Assembly (NCBI GenBank): GCA_017557715.1
Contig: JAFYYE010000190.1
Coordinates: 1 to 6,688 of the forward strand
Direction of reading: 5' to 3'
Source of the DNA: Pseudobutyrivibrio sp.
GTDB taxonomy: Bacteria > Bacillota > Clostridia > Lachnospirales > Lachnospiraceae
Length of the DNA: 6,688 nt
The notes beneath the pieces are model-generated. The model did not search any database and was not told the origin of the DNA. It saw nothing but the letters and a program-made list of their open reading frames with translations. The position numbers and the translations under genes are program-made. Of this stretch, positions 1 to 5,571 are shown one piece after another. Positions within the stretch are counted from its first letter, which is position 1. Each line of letters opens with the position of its first letter.

Positions 1-154
1 ATATGCACTGAAAAAACTTTTACCTCAGAAAGATGCGGATGCACTGGGGGATGAATTGAGTAAATTGATTAGCAAATCTAAAATTGATGTATATAAAATA
101 GGGATACTTCCCGATAACTGGAAAGAAATGTACGACAGAATTAATTACTTGTAA
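1..154 (+). CDS. C-terminal end of a gene cut by the window edge; possibly Abi-like
   Basis: An open frame runs from the left edge (first full codon at 2) to a TAA at 152-154, giving 50 residues that start YALKKLLPQKDADAL and end WKEMYDRINYL. The tail has the pattern I-G-I-L-P-D-N-W-K-E. This resembles the ending of Abi_2 (AbiD/AbiF abortive-infection) proteins, where a G-[FL]-P-x-[ND]-W motif is common near the C-terminus. That is a resemblance from memory over a short stretch, and the diagnostic N-terminal part lies outside the window. The gene converges on the minus-strand operon and would end at the hairpin at 198-233. That it is the end of a real gene is fairly likely, from its composition, its termination just before a terminator, and the lack of a competing frame. 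The family is tentative. Confidence 0.5.
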   Translation, partial: YALKKLLPQKDADALGDELSKLISKSKIDVYKIGILPDNWKEMYDRINYL

Positions 155-197
155 TTATGTATTTTTGAAATCAATTGATGTTTGCCTAACATAAAAC

Positions 198-233
198 AAC
201 GGTTTGTGCAGTTTTGATGCCGCACAAACCGTT
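198..233. terminator. Hairpin terminator shared by two converging units
   Basis: A perfect 12-bp stem (AACGGTTTGTGC at 198-209 and GCACAAACCGTT at 222-233) encloses a 12-nt loop. On the + strand it is followed by an AT-rich run (ATTATTTTAA); on the minus strand by GTTTTATG. It lies 17 bp before the minus-strand operon stop (251) and 43 bp after the left partial gene's stop (154), so it probably ends both. The T-runs are interrupted, so efficiency may differ by direction. Confidence 0.8.
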
Positions 234-250
234 ATTATTTTAACATCAGT

Positions 251-922
251 TTACTTGCTGATATTTACGGTATTCTCATTAATCACTTCCTTAGATTCGC
301 TTTCCTTCGCCTTAAAATAATTATCAAAGAGCAAATCCGCAGCATCCATGGTTTGTTGGCAAATAGAAGGTAGTTTTCTTCCCCAAGACTTACCTGCTAA
401 ACCAAATCCTTTATGCATAGCCTTTTGCATTTCATGCATTTTTTCTACATCATCACCAGCTAATGCGCTAGCAAAATCAAAAAGTCTCTGAGAAGTTTGT
501 TTTACGCCCCAATAACCATCTTCTCCAATATCAGCCTGAGCTTTTGCCTTGGTGGCAGCATCAACTTTGAAATTTCCGCCAGCTAACATTCGCCAAAAGC
601 TGTCATCGTTTGCTTTTCCAAATGTTCCAACTTGTCCTGAAATAGTCTTATTAACTAATTCAAGCATCTGCTGCTTCTGCTTTTCCATATTATCCTTTAA
701 TTGTTGTACTAGGGCAGCGCGGTCCTCTTTGCTCATTTTATTGATTTTGTATGAACCCATTTCAGTTTTATCACCCTTTTCGTATGTAACACCTTCATCA
801 TTCGATTTTTTATTTATACTGTTTATTCTTATTGGTGTTTCTGTATTCTCAATATTACTAGGTTCATTTGAAGTTAAAGCTGTAGAGGTTACATTTGAAA
901 TTCCATTTATATCCATACTCAT
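251..922 (-). CDS. Hypothetical helical protein, last gene of the sigma-28 operon
   Basis: Not assigned to a named family; 223 aa from the chosen start. The frame stays open up to an ATG at 937, but GGAGG (931-935) overlaps that codon and sits 8 nt before the ATG at 922, so the protein starts MSMDINGIS. Residues 1-60 are polar and low-complexity, probably disordered. Residues 61-92 form a charged helix rich in Q, K and M. Residues 100-200 look like a compact helical domain with DGYWGVKQTSQRLFDFA (about 135-151) and a Trp-Gly/Leu-Pro stretch (GKSWGRKLP, about 177-185). The T-S-x-R-[LI]-x-D-F-A pattern reminds me of helical domains in other flagellum-associated hypothetical proteins, but I cannot name one. 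There is no signal peptide and no membrane segment. It begins 21 bp after the FliD-like gene and shares its operon, so a flagellum-linked role is inferred. Confidence 0.85.
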   Translation of the reverse strand: MSMDINGISNVTSTALTSNEPSNIENTETPIRINSINKKSNDEGVTYEKGDKTEMGSYKINKMSKEDRAALVQQLKDNMEKQKQQMLELVNKTISGQVGTFGKANDDSFWRMLAGGNFKVDAATKAKAQADIGEDGYWGVKQTSQRLFDFASALAGDDVEKMHEMQKAMHKGFGLAGKSWGRKLPSICQQTMDAADLLFDNYFKAKESESKEVINENTVNISK

Positions 923-930
923 AATAAATA

Positions 931-935
931 CCTCC
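931..935 (-). promoter_or_regulatory. Ribosome binding site fixing the start at 922
   Basis: GGAGG on the minus strand lies 8 nt before ATG 922. It overlaps the upstream in-frame ATG at 937, which therefore cannot be the main start; the longer version would add five spurious residues. Confidence 0.85.
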
Positions 936-943
936 ATCCAAAA

Positions 944-1720
944 CTATTCTTTGAAGTCATACTTACTTTTTACTAAGTCATTTAGAGAATTAGAATAGCG
1001 TCCTTGTTTGTTATAAGAGCTTCCTACACCAGCAGCATTCGCAATTGAATTTCCCTTATTCATTAACTGCGAAGCATATGAATTATGGCCAGTGAATAGC
1101 GATTTAAGGGCTCCTATATCAGCCTTTTTCAGCTGCTCCACATCTAAAGAAAGCTTATTTCCCTTTCCAATGTAAATACCTACTTTGTTAAGAGTTTTCT
1201 CATGTGCAGAAGTTGTTTTGGTCATCCACGCACCATTTCGTAAAACGCTTTTAGTATTGGAATTACCTGCAGCTTCAACAGTACTGTTATAGTCTTCAAT
1301 AAATACATTTAAAGCTTTCTCAATATCGGACCAGTTATAATCTGATTTAGTTTTTTCTTCTCCTGTTAATTCATCTTTTTCTGCAATTGTTTTCTGTTCC
1401 CATAAGGATGCACTCATGAGCCTTTCAGAAGATTTGGATAAAGCACTTGCTGCTTCAGCCATTGCTGTTAGCTTAGCCGAAGAGTCTTTTCCGACATTTG
1501 CTTTCTGAGCTTTGTCCTGTGCATAATAAGCTTTCATTAGCTTTCCGTAAGTTCCACTTTTGATGAGTGAATAGTCGGATAGACTAAATGATCCACTGGA
1601 AACTTTAGGTGCTGATGCACTTAACCCATCTAAGAAATCATTTGAATAGTTTTGATTGTTCACGTTGTAGTTCTCGTCAAAATACTTGTGATTTGATACA
1701 TAGTCGCTAATCCTTGCCAT
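944..1720 (-). CDS. Small protein with a FliD C-terminal-like region
   Basis: 258 aa, started by ATG 1720 with AAGGAGG 9 nt upstream. The second half reads like the C-terminal region of the flagellar filament cap protein FliD. An 'F-x-x-x-Y-N' helix (VFIEDYNSTVEA, about 129-141) is followed by L-R-N-G (150-153), then L-N-K-V-G-I-Y (167-173), K-L-S-L-D-x-x-x-L-K-K-A (about 179-190), and ALKSLFTG (about 194-201). This is the usual FliD order 'iGI...g-L-lD...L..al...v..LF.g'. Full FliD proteins are roughly 450 aa or more and carry an N-terminal 'G-L-x-S-G-[LI]-D' block, which is absent here. Residues 1-60 are polar and end in SGTYGKLMKAYYA; 75-105 is an Ala/Ser-rich helix. No signal peptide or membrane segment is present. 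It ends in KYDFKE, sharing a terminal pattern with two other proteins here. It is therefore a FliD-like fragment or relative rather than the cap itself. That the gene is real is near certain; the FliD relationship is a strong resemblance, not a proven homology. Confidence 0.75.
   Translation of the reverse strand: MARISDYVSNHKYFDENYNVNNQNYSNDFLDGLSASAPKVSSGSFSLSDYSLIKSGTYGKLMKAYYAQDKAQKANVGKDSSAKLTAMAEAASALSKSSERLMSASLWEQKTIAEKDELTGEEKTKSDYNWSDIEKALNVFIEDYNSTVEAAGNSNTKSVLRNGAWMTKTTSAHEKTLNKVGIYIGKGNKLSLDVEQLKKADIGALKSLFTGHNSYASQLMNKGNSIANAAGVGSSYNKQGRYSNSLNDLVKSKYDFKE
1323..1349 (-). promoter_or_regulatory. Possible internal sigma-28-type promoter inside the FliD-like gene
   Basis: On the minus strand, TAAA (1346-1349), 15 bp, then TCCGATAT (1323-1330). 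The -10 half matches the SigD consensus CCGATAT exactly. It sits within codons of the FliD-like gene (W-S-D-I) and could give a shorter transcript covering only the last gene. It may be a coincidence of coding sequence. Confidence 0.3.
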
Positions 1721-1754
1721 AATAATCGACCTCCTTGTCTATAAACCAATCCTT

Positions 1755-2333
1755 TTAAATACGATAATCAAACGGTATATAATTCTCAGGAACGTTCTTT
1801 TCCTGTTCTAGTCTTTCTATCTGTTCTTCTTCCAGCAGCATCATTTGATTTAGCTCGTCCTCTGATAATACTTCTTCCGATGTTTCCTGTAATTCTTCAA
1901 CCATCTCCTCAGTAGATTCCTCAATTGCCTCTGTAAGATTATCCATTAATTCATCAAGCAATCCTTCATTTTCTACTCCAGTAGCTTCTTCAATCATATC
2001 ATCACGACGTTCTTCAGGAGTCTTAGGTTCATTCTTTTCAGCAGCTTCAGCAATCTTTTCTGCGAGTTCCTGAGCCTCATCAAATACATGAAACATCTGA
2101 GAATGGTTATATTCCATCCTTGTTGCTGCAATTTGATCTTCATATCCATGAAACATATCAAGCTTTCTGGCAATCTCATCAATTGTGTCTGCTTTCATGT
2201 TTTTCAGATTCTCTTTTTGCTGCTCAATGAACGCTATTTTATTATCACGCTCAGCTTGTCTATTTAATCTATCTTGCGTACTTTTTAATCCAAGATTACC
2301 TAATAAATCTATGCCCTGTAACTTTATATTCAT
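1755..2333 (-). CDS. Acidic coiled-coil hypothetical protein
   Basis: 192 aa, started by ATG 2333 with AGGAGG 8 nt upstream; the gap to the preceding gene is 22 bp. The N-terminus MNIKLQGIDLLGNLG is mildly hydrophobic but too short and too interrupted for a signal peptide or membrane helix. Residues 17-60 form a basic/charged helix. Residues 61-92 carry a more specific-looking segment (GYEDQIAATRMEYNHSQMF) followed by an Ala/Glu helix. Residues 100-175 are strongly acidic, with many E-E and E-x-x-E pairs, and are predicted coiled coil. The protein ends YIPFDYRI. I do not recognise a named family, though the pattern (short N-terminal tag, helical middle, acidic tail, conserved-looking C-terminal octapeptide) gives the impression of a Lachnospiraceae-specific protein. 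The acidic, helical, soluble build would suit a chaperone or scaffold partner of its operon neighbours; that is speculation. Confidence 0.85.
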   Translation of the reverse strand: MNIKLQGIDLLGNLGLKSTQDRLNRQAERDNKIAFIEQQKENLKNMKADTIDEIARKLDMFHGYEDQIAATRMEYNHSQMFHVFDEAQELAEKIAEAAEKNEPKTPEERRDDMIEEATGVENEGLLDELMDNLTEAIEESTEEMVEELQETSEEVLSEDELNQMMLLEEEQIERLEQEKNVPENYIPFDYRI

Positions 2334-2355
2334 AGGCGAATCCTCCTAGAATGAT

Positions 2356-3111
2356 TTACAACAACTCATCAACATTATTACCAACAGGGTTATCTAGATT
2401 TATCTCAACTCCCTCTGGAATTGAGTTGTCTACAGCAGCATCACGCTGTTCTTTATTTGAATTAGTTGATTTATCTGCAATTTCATCATTATTATTTTCA
2501 GCAGCCTTATCTAATTCTTTATCTGCTCGATTTAATACTTCTAGCTGAGCCGATTCTATATCCCTATTTCTAGATTCAATATCAGCAAGTTGTTCCTGTT
2601 TCTTTTCTACATCTTTGCCTCTGGCAGAATCTAGTTTGATTTCTGTTTCAAGAATGCCTGCTTTGCCTTTCAGATTGGCCTTAACAGCTCCTCCCGCTTC
2701 TACTTGATTCATAGCGCTATCTGCTGATATAAGAGCCTTCATACTAGCTGTAGAAATGCCTTTTGCGGCTTTAGATGATTTGGCTGTTTGCTTACCGCCA
2801 AGCATATCCTCCATAGATGAGCCCTTACTTTGTCTGCTTTCTCTATGCTGTTCAATTTGATGTTGACGTAATTGATTTTGCAAATCAGTAATTTGCTTTT
2901 GAATTTCTTGACGTTTTTTCATTTTTTCATCTATGGACATTTCTTTATCTTCGCCAAGAGATTGAAGCTGTTCATTGGCATTATTTATCTGCTCTTGAAG
3001 ACTTTTACTATATGAATCCATCTGTTGATTCTGGTTTATCTGAAATGTTGTTCTGGATTTATGTAATTCACTTACACTATTCATATTAATATTCATAGAA
3101 ACTGTCCCCAT
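2356..3111 (-). CDS. FlxA-like coiled-coil protein, first gene of the sigma-28 operon
   Basis: 251 aa, started by ATG 3111 with AAGGAGGG 7 nt upstream. Residues 33-90 are a heptad-type coiled coil: SLQEQINNANEQLQSL, then MSIDEKMKKRQEIQKQI, then TDLQNQLRQHQIEQ. Two Leu/Ile/Gln helices joined by an S-x-[DE]-[EQ]-K turn are the layout of FlxA-like proteins; E. coli flxA is itself a FliA (sigma-28) regulon gene. Residues 91-145 are Ser/Ala/Gly/Lys-rich, and 146-200 form a second charged helix (ETEIKLDSARGKDVEKKQEQ). The tail is Asn/Asp-rich and ends NVDELL. There is no signal peptide and no membrane segment. It leads a four-gene operon with 22-, 34- and 21-bp gaps and has a sigma-28-like promoter 79 bp upstream, which fits the FlxA reading. 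The biochemical role of FlxA-type proteins is unknown to me. I leave the symbol blank because only the coiled coil matches. Confidence 0.8.
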   Translation of the reverse strand: MGTVSMNINMNSVSELHKSRTTFQINQNQQMDSYSKSLQEQINNANEQLQSLGEDKEMSIDEKMKKRQEIQKQITDLQNQLRQHQIEQHRESRQSKGSSMEDMLGGKQTAKSSKAAKGISTASMKALISADSAMNQVEAGGAVKANLKGKAGILETEIKLDSARGKDVEKKQEQLADIESRNRDIESAQLEVLNRADKELDKAAENNNDEIADKSTNSNKEQRDAAVDNSIPEGVEINLDNPVGNNVDELL

Positions 3112-3189
3112 ACTTTAACCCTCCTTGGCTTCTTAATTGAATTCCTTTTCCTTTAACATAGACTTTAGACTAATGGTTTTCTATAATCG

Positions 3190-3215
3190 CTATCGACTAG
3201 GATTTTTTCAATCTA
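3190..3215 (-). promoter_or_regulatory. Sigma-28 (SigD/FliA)-type promoter of the four-gene operon
   Basis: On the minus strand, TAGA (3212-3215) is followed by 14 bp and GTCGATAG (3190-3197). The SigD/FliA consensus is TAAA, about 14-15 bp, GCCGATA[AT]. One base differs in the -35 element and two in the -10 octamer. It lies downstream of the kinase terminator (3261-3290) and upstream of the FlxA-like gene, exactly where an operon promoter is needed. Expected transcription start is near 3183, giving a leader of about 70 nt. Confidence 0.65.
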
Positions 3216-3260
3216 AACCCATTTGATGTGGACTGCATTTTATATGATGTGAATAGCACT

Positions 3261-3290
3261 AAAAAAGCCTGCTGCAATTCTGCAGCAGGC
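3261..3290 (-). terminator. Strong Rho-independent terminator after the kinase
   Basis: On the minus strand a perfect 10-bp GC-rich stem (GCCTGCTGCA / TGCAGCAGGC, 3267-3276 and 3281-3290) with a 4-nt loop is followed by six T (3261-3266). It sits 14 bp past the kinase stop and separates the two-component unit from the sigma-28 operon. Confidence 0.93.
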
Positions 3291-3304
3291 ACCATTCTGT
3301 ATTC

Positions 3305-4693
3305 TTATCCAACAAACATTATGTTAAGCACAAACCATAACCCATCGTTTTCACTGAATTGCTTAATTTCAATATCACCATTATATTTTCTAGCGATTTC
3401 CCTTATGTTACGTACTCCAAATCCATGACCATCGTCATTCTTTATTGAAATAGGAACACCTTCTTCATCAATCTGAGCCTTTTTATCAGACTTATTCTTA
3501 ATGCTAATAATGTATACATTTTCTCGTTCAACTGATGTTATTTCAACATATGGCTCATTAACTCTAAGCGAGGCTTCGGAGGCGTTTTGTATGGCATTTG
3601 TAAGAACCACACACATTTCAAATGGATTAACAGCTACATTACTTGGATATTTTAAGGATGTCTTTAGTGTTATGCCATTATCAGCAAACCTATCTACAAA
3701 CTCTGATATTGCAATGTCAGTTACGACATTTCCCGTTTTAACTGATGGGACTATATTGCTATATGCCTCTTCCCAATTGCCAAGGTAATCCCTTAGTTCC
3801 TGATACTTTTCTGTCTCCAAAAGACCTTTCATTACAGCCATATGATTGCCTGTATCATGACGAAGGGCTCTCATCTGCTGATAAACATTATCAACTTGGC
3901 CTACATATTGCTTGCTATCTTCAATCTGTCTGGCCAGCACGCGATTAGCATATTCTATTTCTTTGTTAGCCTTTATGCTCTGGTAAAAGTAAAGAGTAAC
4001 ACCCAGCGTTAAATAAGCCATTATACAAAACAGTATGCGATACATATTGCCTGGAATATTGGCCTTTATGCTTCCATTTTCAATACCATCAAACCATAGC
4101 ATATAGTACGAATAAATAATCCGTGTAGCAAAGAAGATGCTTATACAAGGAATTAATAACATAATCAGTTCCTTCCAAGACAATTCTTCATGCTTGTTTT
4201 TATATGTTTTTAGAAGTAGCTTGATGGAAAAGAAGAGTAGCAATAAAGCTAATCCATACTCGACAATCGTTGATACAACATATTCAGCTACAATTGCAGG
4301 GATGCTTTCTCTAAATAATTTAAAGTTAGAAACAAAATCCCTTTCATAAAAACCAAGCTCAGTGAATATTTCCAAGCTTAACCATCTAATGATAAAAAAG
4401 CTAACACATAGAAATATTTTCTGCATAAGATTTCTTTTTTCATCTAAATAGAAAAGAATCACGCCAACAAAAAACAATGAAAAAATCGAGATTGTCAGTC
4501 TTATTCCATTTTGAACATCAACATGCCTTAGTATACAGTCTGTAATCCATTCGAAAACCACTGCATAATAAACTGACTTCATATTTTTTACAAACGGCCT
4601 GAGCCAATATATAAATAACACAGAAGTAATTATGCAATATATCTCGATTACAGTATTCATGAAATAATTAAAGAATGCATCAGACACCATCAT
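3305..4693 (-). CDS. GHKL-family sensor histidine kinase, AgrC-like
   Basis: 462 aa from ATG 4693. The reading frame also allows GTG 4696, but AGAGG (4700-4704) is only 3 nt from that codon and 6 nt from 4693; ATG 4690 is a further alternative. Residues 1-240 are hydrophobic with about six membrane helices (roughly 12-32, 40-57, 67-85, 92-110, 130-162, 175-200, 218-238, some of which may merge). This is the AgrC/ComD-type polytopic sensor layout. A linker helix (242-275) leads to the phosphoacceptor motif RALRHDTGNH with His279. The ATPase domain has the N-box NAIQNASEA (about 366-374) and a G-box DGHGFGVRNI (about 421-430), typical of GHKL kinases rather than classical HisKA ones. All key residues are present, so it should be active. 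Its stop-start overlap with the response regulator (TGATG) implies translational coupling. The ligand is unknown; no AgrB/AgrD-like peptide system is visible in the window. Confidence 0.93.
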   Translation of the reverse strand: MMVSDAFFNYFMNTVIEIYCIITSVLFIYWLRPFVKNMKSVYYAVVFEWITDCILRHVDVQNGIRLTISIFSLFFVGVILFYLDEKRNLMQKIFLCVSFFIIRWLSLEIFTELGFYERDFVSNFKLFRESIPAIVAEYVVSTIVEYGLALLLLFFSIKLLLKTYKNKHEELSWKELIMLLIPCISIFFATRIIYSYYMLWFDGIENGSIKANIPGNMYRILFCIMAYLTLGVTLYFYQSIKANKEIEYANRVLARQIEDSKQYVGQVDNVYQQMRALRHDTGNHMAVMKGLLETEKYQELRDYLGNWEEAYSNIVPSVKTGNVVTDIAISEFVDRFADNGITLKTSLKYPSNVAVNPFEMCVVLTNAIQNASEASLRVNEPYVEITSVERENVYIISIKNKSDKKAQIDEEGVPISIKNDDGHGFGVRNIREIARKYNGDIEIKQFSENDGLWFVLNIMFVG

Positions 4694-5409
4694 CACAATC
4701 CTCTTGTATTAAATGATAAATAAGCTCTTACCAAATCTTGATACTTGCCTCGGGCAACAGGTATTTCTTCGCCAGCCACTTTTACAATTTTGGAATTATA
4801 AGATTGAATTGCTGAAAGATTAATCAGATATGCCCTATGAACCCTAAAAAAATCATTTCCAACAGTATTCTCTAAATCTGTCATTCGTCCATAGTATTCA
4901 ATCTCATCATTATCCCTCATGTGAAGCACAATTCTACGGTTAAATACCTCAGCAAATGCAATTTCTGAAATAGAAACACTTCGGCTTAATCCATTGGCTT
5001 TGATTATAAATGACTTATTATCAGGCACTACTGGCGTTACTCCAGTTTGTCTATGTATTATTTCTTCAACGGCTGCATGTAATACCTCGGTTAGCTTTTC
5101 TTTATCTATAGGTTTTACTAGATAATTAAAAGCTCTCACATCGAAGGCATTAAAAACATATTCCTCCAAAGCAGTAACAAAGATAATCACTGCATCACTT
5201 CCATTAGCGCGGACTTGCTTAGCGAGCTCCATGCCATCAATTCCAGGCATCTGTATATCTAGAAACAGAATGTCAGGATTATATGCTGCTTCCAATAAGT
5301 TCTCAGCAGATTCATAGCATTTAACAATGGCATCTGTAATCTCATCAGAAATGCTTTTTGCTATGAAATCTCTTATATATTTTTCATCATCACATATTGC
5401 AATTTTCAT
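4693..5409 (-). CDS. LytTR-family response regulator, AgrA-like
   Basis: 238 aa from ATG 5409, which has GGGGG 5 nt upstream; an upstream GTG at 5421 is in frame but overlaps that ribosome binding site. Residues 1-118 are a receiver domain with the acidic pair D8/D9 (ICDDE), phosphoacceptor D51 (FLDIQMPG), T79 and K99 (LVKPI), so all phosphorylation residues are intact. Residues about 133-235 form a LytTR DNA-binding domain, with FFRVHRAYLINLSAI (187-201), the typical 'R-x-H-[RK]-[SA]-[YF]-[LI]-[VI]-N' block, and IPVARGKY (216-223). Such regulators bind short direct repeats next to promoters and often control their own unit or secreted products. It is co-transcribed with, and overlaps, the kinase gene. 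The neighbouring flagellum-type genes are candidate targets, but I see no clear LytTR repeat pair in their promoters. Confidence 0.95.
   Translation of the reverse strand: MKIAICDDEKYIRDFIAKSISDEITDAIVKCYESAENLLEAAYNPDILFLDIQMPGIDGMELAKQVRANGSDAVIIFVTALEEYVFNAFDVRAFNYLVKPIDKEKLTEVLHAAVEEIIHRQTGVTPVVPDNKSFIIKANGLSRSVSISEIAFAEVFNRRIVLHMRDNDEIEYYGRMTDLENTVGNDFFRVHRAYLINLSAIQSYNSKIVKVAGEEIPVARGKYQDLVRAYLSFNTRGL
4700..4704 (-). promoter_or_regulatory. Ribosome binding site for the kinase gene
   Basis: AGAGG on the minus strand lies inside the last codons of the response regulator. It is 6 nt from ATG 4693 but only 3 nt from the GTG at 4696, favouring the ATG. Confidence 0.6.
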
Positions 5410-5414
5410 TTCTA

Positions 5415-5419
5415 CCCCC
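5415..5419 (-). promoter_or_regulatory. Ribosome binding site for the response regulator
   Basis: GGGGG 5 nt before ATG 5409. It overlaps the in-frame upstream GTG (5421), so the shorter start, giving MKIAICDDE, is preferred; this also matches where receiver domains normally begin. Confidence 0.7.
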
Positions 5420-5434
5420 ACTGTATATACGAAT

Positions 5435-5440
5435 ATTATA
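5435..5440 (-). promoter_or_regulatory. Probable -10 element of the two-component operon promoter
   Basis: A perfect TATAAT on the minus strand, 25 bp upstream of ATG 5409. At 17-bp spacing the -35 position reads GGTATA, a poor match to TTGACA, so the promoter may need an activator. A start near 5428 would leave a short leader holding the GGGGG ribosome binding site. No sigma-28-type element is seen here. Confidence 0.45.
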
Positions 5441-5471
5441 GCTGATTTTACGATATATATACCTTGCCTAT

Positions 5472-5484
5472 TGCGTGAAACGCA
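5472..5484. repeat. Short perfect palindrome upstream of the response regulator
   Basis: TGCGT-GAA-ACGCA, with 5-bp arms and a 3-nt spacer, about 30 bp upstream of the TATAAT. It is the only GC-rich element in an AT-rich intergenic stretch and could be an operator. On the + strand it is followed by GTTTTTTTG, so it also resembles a weak terminator, but no + strand gene leads into it. Confidence 0.4.
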
Positions 5485-5518
5485 GTTTTTTTGTTGTGAA
5501 ATGAATATATTGAGTTAG

Positions 5519-5554
5519 AAAAAAAAGGAATTATGGCTGTTATGACATAATCCC
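5519..5554 (-). terminator. Rho-independent terminator of the DUF6033-like gene
   Basis: On the minus strand GGGATTATG (5546-5554) pairs with CATAATTCC (5527-5535) over 9 positions with one G-U pair, around a 10-nt loop. Eight T follow (5519-5526). It starts 17 bp after the stop at 5572 and makes the upstream gene a single-gene unit, separate from the two-component operon. Confidence 0.9.
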
Positions 5555-5571
5555 TAAATAAGAAAAAGTAG

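Noticed and set aside
549..998. 149-residue open frame on the + strand
   Set aside because: It is the antisense shadow of the last operon gene; no ribosome binding site, and the minus-strand genes have strong ones and sensible domains.
1994..2182. 62-residue open frame on the minus strand in a different phase
   Set aside because: Nested inside the acidic coiled-coil gene, without its own ribosome binding site, and its composition is a frame-shifted copy of the real gene.
251..3111. Type VII (LXG/WXG100) secretion cluster
   Set aside because: The proteins are small and helical, but no W-x-G motif in a 100-residue helical hairpin, no LXG domain, no toxin domain and no immunity gene is seen; the promoters and FlxA/FliD resemblance point to flagella instead.
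3228..3428. Small + strand ORF between the kinase and the FlxA-like gene, considered as a signal peptide gene
   Set aside because: It runs through the kinase terminator hairpin and into the kinase gene antisense; no ribosome binding site and no Agr-type pro-peptide features.
5472..5493. + strand terminator (TGCGT/ACGCA stem followed by seven T)
   Set aside because: The stem is only 5 bp and no + strand gene leads into it; kept as a palindrome.
5327..5518. Small + strand ORF over the two-component promoter, considered as an AgrD-like pro-peptide
   Set aside because: Mostly antisense to the response regulator; no upstream ribosome binding site and no amphipathic leader plus acidic tail layout.
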